Assembly (NCBI RefSeq): GCF_008932115.1
Contig: NZ_CP044543.1
Coordinates: 3,912,501 to 3,976,500, forward strand
DNA: 64,000 nt
Direction of reading: 5' to 3'
DNA from: Bradyrhizobium betae
GTDB taxonomy: Bacteria > Pseudomonadota > Alphaproteobacteria > Rhizobiales > Xanthobacteraceae
Positions 28,755 to 37,070 of this stretch are shown here, one piece after another. The notes under the pieces are model-generated. The model saw only the letters and a list, made by a program, of their open reading frames with translations, was not told the DNA's origin and did no database searches. Position numbers and translations under genes: made by a program. The stretch's first letter is position 1. Each line of letters starts with the position of its first letter.

Positions 28755-28988
28755 TTCCTGGTCGCGAGAACACCACTAACCCTACGCGTCTTGTAATCCT
28801 AAGCGTCTTGCCCCCGCACCGGAACCATCGCTGGTGCGGCCGTGCACTGCGCTGCCGTAAAATTATGCAAGGAATGGGCCGATTTGGGAACCCGGAAGCG
28901 TACGGAGAGACGCCGATTTGGCACGTCTGGGGCAGCTCGTGTCGGTGGTGAATTGACCAGCGCGCTGCGAAATCCTCGGGCCTGGTCG

Positions 28989-29038
28989 CAGGAGTCTGGC
29001 GTTACCTGACCACCAGGAGTCTGGCGTTACCTGACCAC
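28989..29038. repeat. perfect 25-bp tandem duplication at gene end
   Basis: Two identical 25-base units, 28989-29013 and 29014-29038, abut exactly. The second unit covers the stop codon and the last three to four codons of the PAN-domain gene, so a spare copy of the gene end lies just downstream. Confidence 0.95.
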
Positions 29039-29599
29039 GCCCGACGTGAAGCCCGCCTTGCGGCGCGGCGGCTTGATTTCCTTTTTCAGGAAGCAGCGCG
29101 CTTCGCGCCCGGTGTAGCCGGGACGGGCATAGGTGAAGGCGCGGCATTTGTTGTCGGCGGTGCAGGCTGCCTTGCAGGCCTCTTCGCCTTCGCCGTCCTT
29201 GAGCTCGAAATTGCGCAGGTCCCCGCCTGGACGGTCGATCGACGTTTCCACGCCCTCGACCCGCGGCTCGATCACGCCGGCGCCGCGGACGCCGGAGATG
29301 CAGCAATTGCCCGGGACGCGCGGCGGCACCGTGTTCTTGAGCCAGCACACGGCCGAGCCGCCTTCAACATCGGGATAGCTGAAACTCCAGGCGCGACAGC
29401 GGCGATCGCGCTCACACTGCAGCGCGCAATCCTCGGGGTCACCTGAAGTGACCGGCGTGTTGAAATAGTCGCCGCCGGGCCGGTCGAACGCCGTCTGGGC
29501 GCGTGCGGGGTCGCTCGAAAACACGAGCGAGAGCAGCGTGGCGCAGGCCACGACGCTTGCCAAGAACTTTGCCGAGACCTTTGCCAAGAGCTTTGACAT
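29027..29599 (-). CDS. exported protein with two PAN/apple modules
   Basis: The 190-residue protein begins with a signal peptide (FLASVVACATLLSLVFSSDPARAQ), then two related PAN_4/apple modules: FDRPGGDYFN...CRAWSFSYPDVEGGSAVCWLK and IDRPGGDLRNFELKD...CRAFTYARPGYTGREARCFLK. Each has conserved cysteines that would form disulfides in the periplasm. PAN domains bind protein or carbohydrate; the ligand here is unknown. The frame is open far upstream to 31051, but that part is a shadow of gshA. The ATG at 29599 begins the signal peptide. The last codons and stop lie within a 25-bp tandem duplication. Confidence 0.87.
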   Translation of the reverse strand: MSKLLAKVSAKFLASVVACATLLSLVFSSDPARAQTAFDRPGGDYFNTPVTSGDPEDCALQCERDRRCRAWSFSYPDVEGGSAVCWLKNTVPPRVPGNCCISGVRGAGVIEPRVEGVETSIDRPGGDLRNFELKDGEGEEACKAACTADNKCRAFTYARPGYTGREARCFLKKEIKPPRRKAGFTSGVVR

Positions 29600-29736
29600 G
29601 TCAGCCCCAGGCAGGCGGCCCTTCCCCATCGGAACAGCTTTCGAGTTATTGACGGCGCTGAGTTTTTTCAGCCGGTCATTTGATCGCCGCAAACCTGTAT
29701 GGGCGATGAACGGCTGAACTTCCGGGCGCCGGGACC

Positions 29737-31107
29737 CTAGAAAGCGTATTCCGCGTAGGCCGGTTCCACCGAGCCGTTCCAGGGCCCTTTGAACTTCTCC
29801 AGCATCTCCTCGGCCGGAGTCCGGCCGGAATCGATGATGCGGTCGAGCGGCTCCAGATGCCGGGTTTCGTCGCGGCCGAGCTGGTCGATCCGGCCGCGCC
29901 GGCGCAGGCCGGCATGGGCCAGGACGAGGCATTCCTTGGCGATCTCGAACAGGTAGCGGTCCTTGATCCGCGCCTTGAAGCCGAAGCGCGGCACGTCGTC
30001 GCGCAAGGCTTGCCGCTCGGGCGCGGTCCAGTGCTTCACCAGGTCCCAGGCGGCATCGAGCGACACGTCGTCGTAGAGCAGCCCGGCCCAGAACGCCGAC
30101 AGCGCCGGCAACCGCTCCCACGGGCCACCATCGGAGCCGCGCATTTCCAGATAGCGCTTGAGACGCACCTCGGGGAAGATCGTCGAAAGATGGTTGGCCC
30201 AGTCCGACAGCGTCGGACGCTCGCCGGGCAAATTGTTGTTGCGGCCGTCGAAGAAGGCGCGGAACGAGGAGCCCGACACGTCGATGTAATCGTCGCCGCG
30301 CTTGACGAAATACATGGGCACGTCGAGCGCGTAGTCGACATAGCGCTCGAAGCCCATGCCGTCCTCGAACGCCCACGGCATCATGCCGGCGCGCGCATTG
30401 TCGGTATCGCGCCAGATCTCGGAGCGGAACGAGAGGAAGCCGTTCGGCTTGCCTTCGGTGAACGGCGAATTGGCGAACAAGGCGGTCGCGACCGGCTGCA
30501 GCGCGAGCGAGACGCGCAGCTTCTTGACCATGTCGGCTTCGGAGGAGAAGTCGAGATTGGTCTGCACCGTGCAGGTGCGGTACATCATGTCGAGGCCGTA
30601 CTGGCCGACCTTCGGCATGTAGTTGGTCATGATCTTGTAGCGGCCCTTGGGCATCACGGGGATGTCGGCGCGCGACCAGGACGGCGTCATGCCAAGCCCG
30701 AGGAAGCCGATGCCGAGCGGGGTCGCGATCTCGCGCACCTGCGCCAGATGCGCCATCAGCTCGCTCTGGGTCTGGTGCACGTTCTCGACCGGCGCGCCGG
30801 AGAGCTCGAACTGTCCGCCGGGCTCGAGCGAGATCGCGCCGCCGCCGGTGACGTCGTAGAGGCCAATGATGTTGCCCTTCTCCATGATCGGCTCCCAGCC
30901 GAGCAGGAGCTTCATGCCTTCGAGCAGCGCGCCGATGCCGCGCGGACCTTCGTAAGGCACCGGCCGGTGGCCTTCGAGCGTGAACGGCGTCTTCTCGTGC
31001 TCGGTGCCCATGCGGAATTCGGACGGGTCCTTGCAGCCGGCCTCGAACCACGCGACGAGCTCGTCGCGCGATTGCAGCGGCGTCATATCGATCTGGTCTC
31101 GCGCCAT
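29737..31107 (-). CDS. gshA: glutamate-cysteine ligase
   Basis: GshA joins glutamate and cysteine in the first step of glutathione synthesis. The 456-residue product belongs to the plant/alphaproteobacterial type, not the E. coli type. Visible blocks include FRMGTEHEKTPFTLEG, TGGGAISLEPGGQFELSGAP, WSRADIPVMPKGRYKIM, MMYRTCTVQTNLDFSSEADM and SFRAFFDGRNNNLPGERPTLSDW. The ATG is at 31107. The PAN gene follows 137 bases downstream on the same strand, probably a separate unit. A GST gene lies about 700 bases away across the MarR gene, linking two glutathione-related functions. Confidence 0.96.
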   Translation of the reverse strand: MARDQIDMTPLQSRDELVAWFEAGCKDPSEFRMGTEHEKTPFTLEGHRPVPYEGPRGIGALLEGMKLLLGWEPIMEKGNIIGLYDVTGGGAISLEPGGQFELSGAPVENVHQTQSELMAHLAQVREIATPLGIGFLGLGMTPSWSRADIPVMPKGRYKIMTNYMPKVGQYGLDMMYRTCTVQTNLDFSSEADMVKKLRVSLALQPVATALFANSPFTEGKPNGFLSFRSEIWRDTDNARAGMMPWAFEDGMGFERYVDYALDVPMYFVKRGDDYIDVSGSSFRAFFDGRNNNLPGERPTLSDWANHLSTIFPEVRLKRYLEMRGSDGGPWERLPALSAFWAGLLYDDVSLDAAWDLVKHWTAPERQALRDDVPRFGFKARIKDRYLFEIAKECLVLAHAGLRRRGRIDQLGRDETRHLEPLDRIIDSGRTPAEEMLEKFKGPWNGSVEPAYAEYAF

Positions 31108-31208
31108 ATCAAACTCTAATCAAAAGGGCGCTTCGATCGAAGGCGCGCGGGTGACAGGGATGGTCCGCGAACCCATGGGGTGCGCGGACGTGCTGGTTGG
31201 CCGCGCGA

Positions 31209-31706
31209 TCATCGCGGCGGCGAGGTTTCGTTGACGCTGGCGACGGGCGGCAGTTTCATCTCGCCGCACGAGCAGCCCAGGCGGTCGAGCAGACCGCTGA
31301 GCTTGACGGCATCAGCATCGGACAGTTTCGAGCCGACGTATTTCTCGATCGCGGCGGAATAGGCGCCCCACATCCGCTTCTGCAGCTCGCGGCCCGCTTC
31401 CGTGATCTCCACGAACTGGCCGCGCTTGTCGATCTTGCATTCGCGCCGGCAGGCGAGGCCCTCGTCGACCAGGCGGTCGATCAGGCGCGAGGTGGAATAT
31501 TGCGGGATCAGCATCTGCCGCTCGAGCTCCACCGGCCGCAATTCGCCCGAGGGTGCCCGCGACAGTTCGAGCAGCGCGTCATACCAGGCCAGCGGCGGGA
31601 ACCCCGCCTTCTTCAGGTCCTGCTCGACGCAATCGAGCACGCGACTCTGCACCCGCATCAGGCGGATCCAGGCGGAAGTTGCCTCGGTCGATGGCTTGCG
31701 TTTCAT
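31209..31706 (-). CDS. MarR-family transcriptional regulator
   Basis: The 165-residue winged-helix regulator starts MKRKPSTEATSAWIRLMRVQ and has the MarR DNA-recognition region LERQMLIPQYSTSRLIDRLVDEGL followed by the wing CKIDKRGQFVEITEAGREL. A Cys pair (GCSCGEM) near the C terminus may be redox-active; this is inference. The ATG at 31706 is chosen over the TTG at 31718. It is divergent from a glutathione S-transferase gene, with two near-identical 12-bp palindromes between them, so it probably represses both itself and the GST. Confidence 0.92.
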   Translation of the reverse strand: MKRKPSTEATSAWIRLMRVQSRVLDCVEQDLKKAGFPPLAWYDALLELSRAPSGELRPVELERQMLIPQYSTSRLIDRLVDEGLACRRECKIDKRGQFVEITEAGRELQKRMWGAYSAAIEKYVGSKLSDADAVKLSGLLDRLGCSCGEMKLPPVASVNETSPPR

Positions 31707-31746
31707 GGTCCCGCTCAAACTCGTCGCCCGTCTCTTACCCCACTCG

Positions 31747-31758
31747 ATGCACCTGCAT
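31747..31758. promoter_or_regulatory. MarR operator candidate 1
   Basis: ATGCACCTGCAT is a palindrome apart from its two central bases. It differs by one base from the second site 28 bases to the right. It lies 41 bases upstream of the MarR start. Confidence 0.55.
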
Positions 31759-31774
31759 CAATCTTGACTATTGC

Positions 31775-31786
31775 ATGCACGTGCAT
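31775..31786. promoter_or_regulatory. MarR operator candidate 2
   Basis: ATGCACGTGCAT is a perfect 12-base palindrome. It follows TTGACT at 31764-31769 and fills the place where the spacer of a GST promoter would be, so a bound repressor would block RNA polymerase. The matching -10 element is weak. Confidence 0.55.
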
Positions 31787-31832
31787 GTAGGCGTTTATTC
31801 GCTGCAACCAAGCGTCAAGGGGAGGAAATTCC

Positions 31833-32447
31833 ATGAAACTCTATTACTCGCCCGGCGCCTGCTCCCTGTCCCCTCACACCGCGCTCCTGGAAGCCGGCCT
31901 GCCCTACGAACTGGTCAAGGTCGATATCCGGGCCAAGAAGCTCGAAAATGGTGAGGATTATCTGAAGCTGAACCCCAAAGGTCAGGTCCCCGCGCTGGGC
32001 CTCGACAGCGGTGAGATCGTGACCGAAGGTCCGGTCATTGTCCAGATGATCGCCGACAAGGCTGCGGCCAAGGCGCTGGCGCCCGCCCACGGCAGCGCCG
32101 AGCGCTACAAGCTGCTCGAATGGCTGAACTTCCTCACCTCGGAGGTGCACAAGAGCTTCGGTCCAATGTTCGCACCGGCGCTGAACGACGAGGCCAAGGC
32201 CTTCTTTAGGGATCGCGTCATGGGCAAGCTGAAATACATCGACAGCCAGCTCGCCGGCCGCGACTATCTCATGGGCAAGCAGTTCACGGTCGCGGACGGC
32301 TATTTCTTCACGATGCTGACCTGGGCCGACCGGATGAAGTTCGACTTCTCGGCGATGCCGAACCTCGCCGCCTATAAGGCCCGCGTCGCCGCGCGCCCGC
32401 AGGTGCAGGAAGCGCTGAAGAAGGAAGGGCTGGCGCAGGCTGCCTGA
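31833..32447 (+). CDS. glutathione S-transferase, beta class
   Basis: The 204-residue enzyme has an N-terminal thioredoxin-like domain starting MKLYYSPGACSLSPH with Cys10, the mixed-disulfide cysteine of bacterial beta-class GSTs, then NPKGQVPAL with the cis-proline and EGPVIVQMIAD for binding the gamma-glutamyl group. The helical C-terminal domain has YLMGKQFTVADGYFF with the conserved capping Asp. The ribosome site GGGGAGGAAATTCC precedes the ATG. It is divergent from MarR and ends at a terminator. Electrophile detoxification under MarR control is the likely role. Confidence 0.95.
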   Translation: MKLYYSPGACSLSPHTALLEAGLPYELVKVDIRAKKLENGEDYLKLNPKGQVPALGLDSGEIVTEGPVIVQMIADKAAAKALAPAHGSAERYKLLEWLNFLTSEVHKSFGPMFAPALNDEAKAFFRDRVMGKLKYIDSQLAGRDYLMGKQFTVADGYFFTMLTWADRMKFDFSAMPNLAAYKARVAARPQVQEALKKEGLAQAA

Positions 32448-32473
32448 ACTGCGAGCGCAATCGATCGTCGAAA

Positions 32474-32501
32474 GGGCCGGGTCGACGGATCCGGCCCCTT
32501 A
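32474..32501 (+). terminator. intrinsic terminator of the GST gene
   Basis: GGGCCGG (32474-32480) pairs with CCGGCCC (32491-32497) around a 10-base loop and is followed by CTTATTTG. It stands 27 bases after the stop. Confidence 0.7.
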
Positions 32502-32670
32502 TTTGCCGCGGGACGGCACGGGGTGCTGAACCCATTTCGCCGGATCGCCGTACCCGACTTATGAACTACTGTTCGCCAAATGTAAGTAGTGCTGTCTTGT
32601 CAGTACTCGCAAAGCGGGCGAGCTTGCTGGATCTGTTGAGGACTTGTTTGGACTCTCTTCGGAGTTGAAC

Positions 32671-32979
32671 TTGACGATTGCCTCCGTCCTGATCGTTGCA
32701 AGTGGGGTGGTGGGAATAGCCACAGGTTACGTTTTCAGGATCTGGGCGCTGGTCCTGATCTCTCCGATCATCGCAATTCTTTCCGCGATTGTTCTTCGCG
32801 CTTACGATTTCGGAATGCTGACGGGCGTGACCGTCATTGCCGCCTGCCTTGCCGTCTGCCAACTCGCGTACTTCGCGGCAACGTATCTGCTGCACGCGCG
32901 CGAGGCCTCACCCCATGATGAAGTCGACGGCCAGCCAGGCGAGATAGGCGAGCAGAAAATCCGCAGCCAGCACAAGTGA
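32671..32979 (+). CDS. small membrane protein, unknown function
   Basis: A hypothetical protein of about 102 residues with three hydrophobic segments (TIASVLIVASGVVGIATGY, IWALVLISPIIAILSAIV, LTGVTVIAACLAVCQLAY) and a charged C-terminal tail. The proposed start is a TTG at 32671 with GGAG six bases upstream; the frame is open to 32644. Its coding bias is weaker than its neighbours. The 3' end overlaps the oppositely oriented small gene by 72 bases. I do not recognise a family. The membrane pattern makes translation plausible but not certain. Confidence 0.5.
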   Translation: MTIASVLIVASGVVGIATGYVFRIWALVLISPIIAILSAIVLRAYDFGMLTGVTVIAACLAVCQLAYFAATYLLHAREASPHDEVDGQPGEIGEQKIRSQHK

Positions 32980-33123
32980 CGCCAGAGCCGTCCAAAGCAC
33001 CGGTCCCTTGCGACGCAGGCGAGCCGGCTTCTGCTGCGAGGGGCGGCCGGTCGCAGACGCAACGGCATAATTGTTGGCAAGATCGCGATCGAGCGCGGTC
33101 TTCCGCAGCACCAACGAGTTCAT
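32908..33123 (-). CDS. small single-pass membrane protein, unknown function
   Basis: The 71-residue product begins MNSLVLRKTALDRDLANNYA, continues with a basic stretch (QQKPARLRRKG), and ends with one hydrophobic segment (WTALASLVLAADFLLAYLAW). The ATG at 33123 has a poor ribosome site; a GTG at 33132 is an alternative. It runs against the 102-residue gene, and their 3' ends overlap. The positive-inside pattern suggests a cytoplasmic N terminus. Function is unknown. Confidence 0.5.
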   Translation of the reverse strand: MNSLVLRKTALDRDLANNYAVASATGRPSQQKPARLRRKGPVLWTALASLVLAADFLLAYLAWLAVDFIMG

Positions 33124-33429
33124 CAAGGACACTTTCTTGTTTTGTCTTCAACTCGCCGATCGATCGGCAAGCGTCCCAACGCGATTCACGACCCCGACCC
33201 GCAGCAAGGCGAATGCCGGGGCCGAGCGACAGAACGACGCTGCTTTGACGCGCCTATGAGATTGCGCGACACCGCGGCAGTGGAACTCTGACACGGTTCC
33301 TAAGCGGATCTTGTGATCGGTTCCACAACCGGGAATATATCTGACGCAACCGTGATGACATTGCGCAAAAGAAAAAGGTCGGATCGATGATCCGGCCTTC
33401 GCAATTTCGTTCGCTGCGAGCTCCGACGA
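33124..33429. other. intergenic region before the fad operon end
   Basis: About 306 bases with no convincing gene. It holds the promoter region of the 71-residue gene on the left and the fadJ terminator at 33372-33397 on the right. I see no other structure. Confidence 0.6.
33372..33397 (-). terminator. intrinsic terminator of the fad operon
   Basis: On the minus strand a 9-bp stem (GGCCGGATC with GATCCGACC, one G-U type mismatch) and a 3-base loop are followed by five T residues. It lies about 33 bases after the fadJ stop and closes the leftward beta-oxidation operon. Confidence 0.85.
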
Positions 33430-35643
33430 TCAGGCCGCCGCCTTCTTCGGCGCGAAGCGGCCGTAGAAGGTTTCGCCCTTCGTGGCCATCTCCTCGAGCA
33501 GTTTCGGCGGGGTGAAGCGCGAGCCGTATCTTGCTTCCAGCTTGTGGCAGAGCTCGACGAACTTCTTCGTGCCCATGAAGTCGATGTAGGACAGCGTGCC
33601 GCCGGTGAACGGCGCGAAGCCGAAGCCGAGGATCGAGCCGACATCCGCCTCACGCGGATCGGTGATGACGTGGTCTTCCACGGTACGCGCGGCTTCCACC
33701 GCCTGCACCACCAGGAAGCGCTGCTTCAGCTCCTCGATGTCGAGCGTATCGGGGTCGAGCTGCTTCGGCTGCAGAGCCGAGAGGCCCGGCCACAGGCTCT
33801 TCTGGCCCTTGCCCTTCTCGGGGTAGTCGTAGAAGCCCTTGCTGTTCTTGCGGCCCAGACGGCCCTGTTTCTCGACCAGCTCCACCATCAGCTTCTTCTG
33901 ATCGGGGTTGATGGCGTTGGGGCCGAGATCGGCTTCCGTCGCCTTCATGATCTTGAGGCCGAGGTCGAGCGCGACCTCATCCGAGAGCGAGAGCGGGCCG
34001 ACCGGCATGCCGGCCATCTTGGCGCAGTTCTCGATCATCGCCGGCGGCACGCCTTCGAGGAACATCTCGTTGCCCTCGGCGACGTAGCGGCCGACGCAGC
34101 GATTGGCGAAGAAGCCGCGGCTGTCGTTCACCACGATCGGCGTCTTGCCGATCTGCCGGACGTAGTCGAGCGCGGTCGCGAGCGCGACATCGCCGGTGTT
34201 CTTGCCCTTGATGATCTCGACCAGCATCATCTTCTCGACCGGGGAGAAGAAGTGGATGCCGACGAACTTGCCCTGGTCCTTGAAGGCTTCGGCCAGCGAG
34301 GTGATCGGCAGCGTCGAGGTGTTCGACGCGAAGATCACGTCCGGCTTCATGTGCTCCTGTGCCTTGGCGAAGGTCTCCGCCTTGACCTTGCGGTCCTCGA
34401 ACACGGCCTCGATGACGAGGTCGACGTCCTTCAGCGCGGCGTAGTCCGCGGTCGGCGTGATGCGCGCGAGCAGGGCTTCTGCATCGGCGGGCTTGGCGCG
34501 GCCCTTCTTGATCTGCTCCTCGATCACCTTCTGCGCATGCGCCTTGCCCTTGTCGGCGCTTTCCTGGTCGCGGTCGATCAGCACGACGTCGAGGCCGGCG
34601 CGGGCCGAGACGTAGCCGACACTCCCGCCCATGAAGCCGGCGCCGATCACGGCGATCTTCTTCACCTTGGTTGCGGGTACGTCCTTCGGACGGCGCGCGC
34701 CCTTGTTGAGCTCCTGCATCGACAGGAACAGGCTGCGAATCATCGCGGCCGCTTCCTTCGAGCGCAGGACCGAGGTGAAGTAGCGCGACTCGACGCGGAG
34801 CGCCGCGTCGATCGGCAACTGCAGGCCTTCATAGACGCAGCTCATGATGGCGCGCGCGGCCGGATAGTTGTCGTAGGTCTCGCGGCGATAGATCGCATTG
34901 CCGGCCGGGAACATCATCATGCCGGCCTTGGAGAACACCGGACCGCCCGGCAGCTTGAAGCCCTTCTCGTCCCAGGGCGCGACGGCCTTGCCGCCGCCCT
35001 TGATCCAGTCCTTGGCGGCCTTGACGAGGTCGGCGGCGGGAACAACGGCGTGAATGAGGTTCAGCGCCTTCGCCTTCTCGACCGTAACCGGGTCGCCCTT
35101 GAGCAGGATCGTCATGGCGTCCTGCGGCGGCACCAGGCGCGGCACGCGCTGCGTGCCGCCCGCGCCGGGGAACAGGCCGACCTTGACCTCGGGCAAGCCG
35201 AGGCGGGTCTTGGGATTCTCCGCCGCCACGCGATAGTGGCAGCACAGCGTGATCTCGAAGCCGCCGCCGAGCGCGAGCCCGTTGATCGCGGCCGCCCACG
35301 GCTTGCCGGAGGTCTCGATCGAACGCAGCACCAGCGAGAAGCGCCGGCTCTGGTCGAACAACATCTGGTTCGCGGCGGTCTCGCCTTGCTCCCCAAAGAC
35401 CTTGGCGTAGGCCTGGTTCATGCCTTCGAGCATCGACAGGTCGGCGCCGGCGCAGAACGCTTCCTTGGCGGAGGTGATGACGACGCCCTTCACCGCGGCA
35501 TCAGCCGTGGTTTCCTTGACGATCGCGTCGAGCTCGTTGGTCGAGGTTTCGTCCAGCACGTTCATCGAACGGCCCGGGATGTCCCAGGTGACGAGCGCGA
35601 TACCGTCGGAATCGGTCTCAACCTTGAAGTTCTTGTAAGCCAT
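33430..35643 (-). CDS. fadJ: FadJ-type enoyl-CoA hydratase / 3-hydroxyacyl-CoA dehydrogenase
   Basis: Bifunctional alpha subunit of 737 residues. The N-terminal crotonase domain has [13 protein letters not shown] (oxyanion hole) and [22 protein letters not shown] with the catalytic Glu region. The NAD-binding dehydrogenase follows with [14 protein letters not shown] (Gly334 onward), [13 protein letters not shown], and [19 protein letters not shown] containing the catalytic His. It hydrates enoyl-CoA and oxidises 3-hydroxyacyl-CoA. It is last in the leftward operon with the thiolase and acyl-CoA dehydrogenase. A palindromic repeat lies between it and the thiolase gene. The ATG at 35643 follows GAGGGAGCACC. 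Confidence 0.96.
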   Translation of the reverse strand: MAYKNFKVETDSDGIALVTWDIPGRSMNVLDETSTNELDAIVKETTADAAVKGVVITSAKEAFCAGADLSMLEGMNQAYAKVFGEQGETAANQMLFDQSRRFSLVLRSIETSGKPWAAAINGLALGGGFEITLCCHYRVAAENPKTRLGLPEVKVGLFPGAGGTQRVPRLVPPQDAMTILLKGDPVTVEKAKALNLIHAVVPAADLVKAAKDWIKGGGKAVAPWDEKGFKLPGGPVFSKAGMMMFPAGNAIYRRETYDNYPAARAIMSCVYEGLQLPIDAALRVESRYFTSVLRSKEAAAMIRSLFLSMQELNKGARRPKDVPATKVKKIAVIGAGFMGGSVGYVSARAGLDVVLIDRDQESADKGKAHAQKVIEEQIKKGRAKPADAEALLARITPTADYAALKDVDLVIEAVFEDRKVKAETFAKAQEHMKPDVIFASNTSTLPITSLAEAFKDQGKFVGIHFFSPVEKMMLVEIIKGKNTGDVALATALDYVRQIGKTPIVVNDSRGFFANRCVGRYVAEGNEMFLEGVPPAMIENCAKMAGMPVGPLSLSDEVALDLGLKIMKATEADLGPNAINPDQKKLMVELVEKQGRLGRKNSKGFYDYPEKGKGQKSLWPGLSALQPKQLDPDTLDIEELKQRFLVVQAVEAARTVEDHVITDPREADVGSILGFGFAPFTGGTLSYIDFMGTKKFVELCHKLEARYGSRFTPPKLLEEMATKGETFYGRFAPKKAAA

Positions 35644-35699
35644 GTGGTGCTCCCTCGGTGCCGGCAGCCAGTGTTCGGCGCGGCGGTTGATCGTGATCT

Positions 35700-35782
35700 C
35701 GTAGGGTGGGTTAGCGAAGCGTAACCCACCACCTTATTCGCCGCGGCATGGTGGGTTACGCCTTCGGCTAACCCACCCTACG
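35700..35782. repeat. palindromic repeat, family 1, inside the fad operon
   Basis: Perfect 16-bp arms begin CGTAGGGTGGGTTAGC and end with the reverse complement. An inner palindrome GCGTAACCCACCA / TGGTGGGTTACGC is nested within. The element ends 9 bases before the thiolase stop codon and fills much of the thiolase-fadJ spacer. Confidence 0.9.
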
Positions 35783-35790
35783 GCAGCTTC

Positions 35791-36999
35791 TTAGACGCGC
35801 TCGATGATGGTAGCGGTGCCCATGCCGCCGCCGATGCACAGCGTCACAAGGGCCGTGGATTTGTTGGTGCGCTCGAGCTCGTCGAGCACGGTGCCCAGGA
35901 TCATCGCGCCGGTGGCGCCGAGCGGATGGCCGAGCGCGATTGCGCCGCCATTGACGTTGATCTTGGCGTTGTCGATGTCGAAGGCCTGGATGTAGCGCAG
36001 CACGACGGAGGCGAAGGCCTCGTTGAGCTCGAACAGGTCGATGTCCGACTTCTTCATGCCGGAGCGTGCGAACAGCTTCTCGGTGACGTCGACCGGGCCG
36101 GTCAGCATCATCGCCGGCTCGGAGCCGATGTTGGCGAAGGCGCGGATCCTGGCGCGTGGCTTCAGGCCGTACTTGCCCGCCGCTTCCTTGCTGCCGAGCA
36201 ACACGGCGCCGGCGCCGTCGACGATGCCCGAGGAGTTGCCGGCGTGGTGTACGTAATTGACGCGCTCGATCTCCGGATGCGACTGAACGGCGACGCCGTC
36301 GAAGCCGCCCATCTGCGCCATCATCGTGAACGCCGGCTGCAGCTGCGCCAGCGACTGCATCGTCGTCGAGGGACGCATGTGCTCGTCCTTGGCGAGGATG
36401 GTGAGGCCGTTGATGTCCTTGACCGGCACCACGGACTTGTTGAAGCGGCCCTCGTCCCAGGCCTTGGCTGCGCGCTGCTGGCTCTGCACCGCGTAGGCGT
36501 CGACGTCGTCCCGGGAGAAGCCGTATTTGGTGGCGATCAGGTCGGCCGAGATACCCTGCGGCATGAAATAGGACGGCACCGCCATCGACGGATCCATCGG
36601 CCAGGCGCCGCCGGAGGCGCCGATGCCGACGCGGCTCATCGATTCGGCGCCGCCGCCGATGACCAGCTCATGCTGGCCGCTCATCACCTGGGCTGCGGCA
36701 AAGTTCACGGCGTCGAGGCCGGAGGCGCAGAAGCGGCTGATCTGTACGCCGGGAACGGCTTCACCGAGACCGGCCTTGAGCGCTGCAAAGCGCGCGATGT
36801 CCGAGCCGGCTTCACCGACCGGATCGACCACGCCGAGGATGACGTCGTCGACGGAATCTTCCGGCAGGTTGTTGCGGTCCTTCAGCGCCTTCAGCGGCAC
36901 GGTGGCGAGCGCGAGCGCGGTCACCTCGTGCAGCGCGCCGTCGGCCTTGCCGCGGCCGCGAGGGGTGCGGACGTGATCGTAGATATAGGCATCTGCCAT
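35791..36999 (-). CDS. fadA: acetyl-CoA acyltransferase (thiolase)
   Basis: The 402-residue enzyme cleaves 3-ketoacyl-CoA in the last step of beta-oxidation. It has the nucleophile Cys91 in [10 protein letters not shown], the [10 protein letters not shown] block, [16 protein letters not shown] with the catalytic His, and [11 protein letters not shown] with the second Cys. The ATG at 36999 has AGGAGG about six bases upstream. The frame is open to 37257, but that part overlaps the dehydrogenase gene's 3' end and is not thiolase-like. It is read between the acyl-CoA dehydrogenase and FadJ genes, so the operon supplies the whole cycle. The symbol follows role; chain-length preference is unknown. 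Confidence 0.95.
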   Translation of the reverse strand: MADAYIYDHVRTPRGRGKADGALHEVTALALATVPLKALKDRNNLPEDSVDDVILGVVDPVGEAGSDIARFAALKAGLGEAVPGVQISRFCASGLDAVNFAAAQVMSGQHELVIGGGAESMSRVGIGASGGAWPMDPSMAVPSYFMPQGISADLIATKYGFSRDDVDAYAVQSQQRAAKAWDEGRFNKSVVPVKDINGLTILAKDEHMRPSTTMQSLAQLQPAFTMMAQMGGFDGVAVQSHPEIERVNYVHHAGNSSGIVDGAGAVLLGSKEAAGKYGLKPRARIRAFANIGSEPAMMLTGPVDVTEKLFARSGMKKSDIDLFELNEAFASVVLRYIQAFDIDNAKINVNGGAIALGHPLGATGAMILGTVLDELERTNKSTALVTLCIGGGMGTATIIERV

Positions 37000-37070
37000 G
37001 GGAGCCTCCTGATTGCAGCGATTGGTTGCGACCGCGACGCGATCGAGATTGTTAGGGGAAGCGAAAATCC

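Noticed and set aside
29600..31051. Long open frame joined upstream of the PAN-domain protein
   Set aside because: It is a shadow frame of gshA, with Arg/Ala/Gly-rich composition and no domain. The true PAN gene starts with a signal peptide at 29599.
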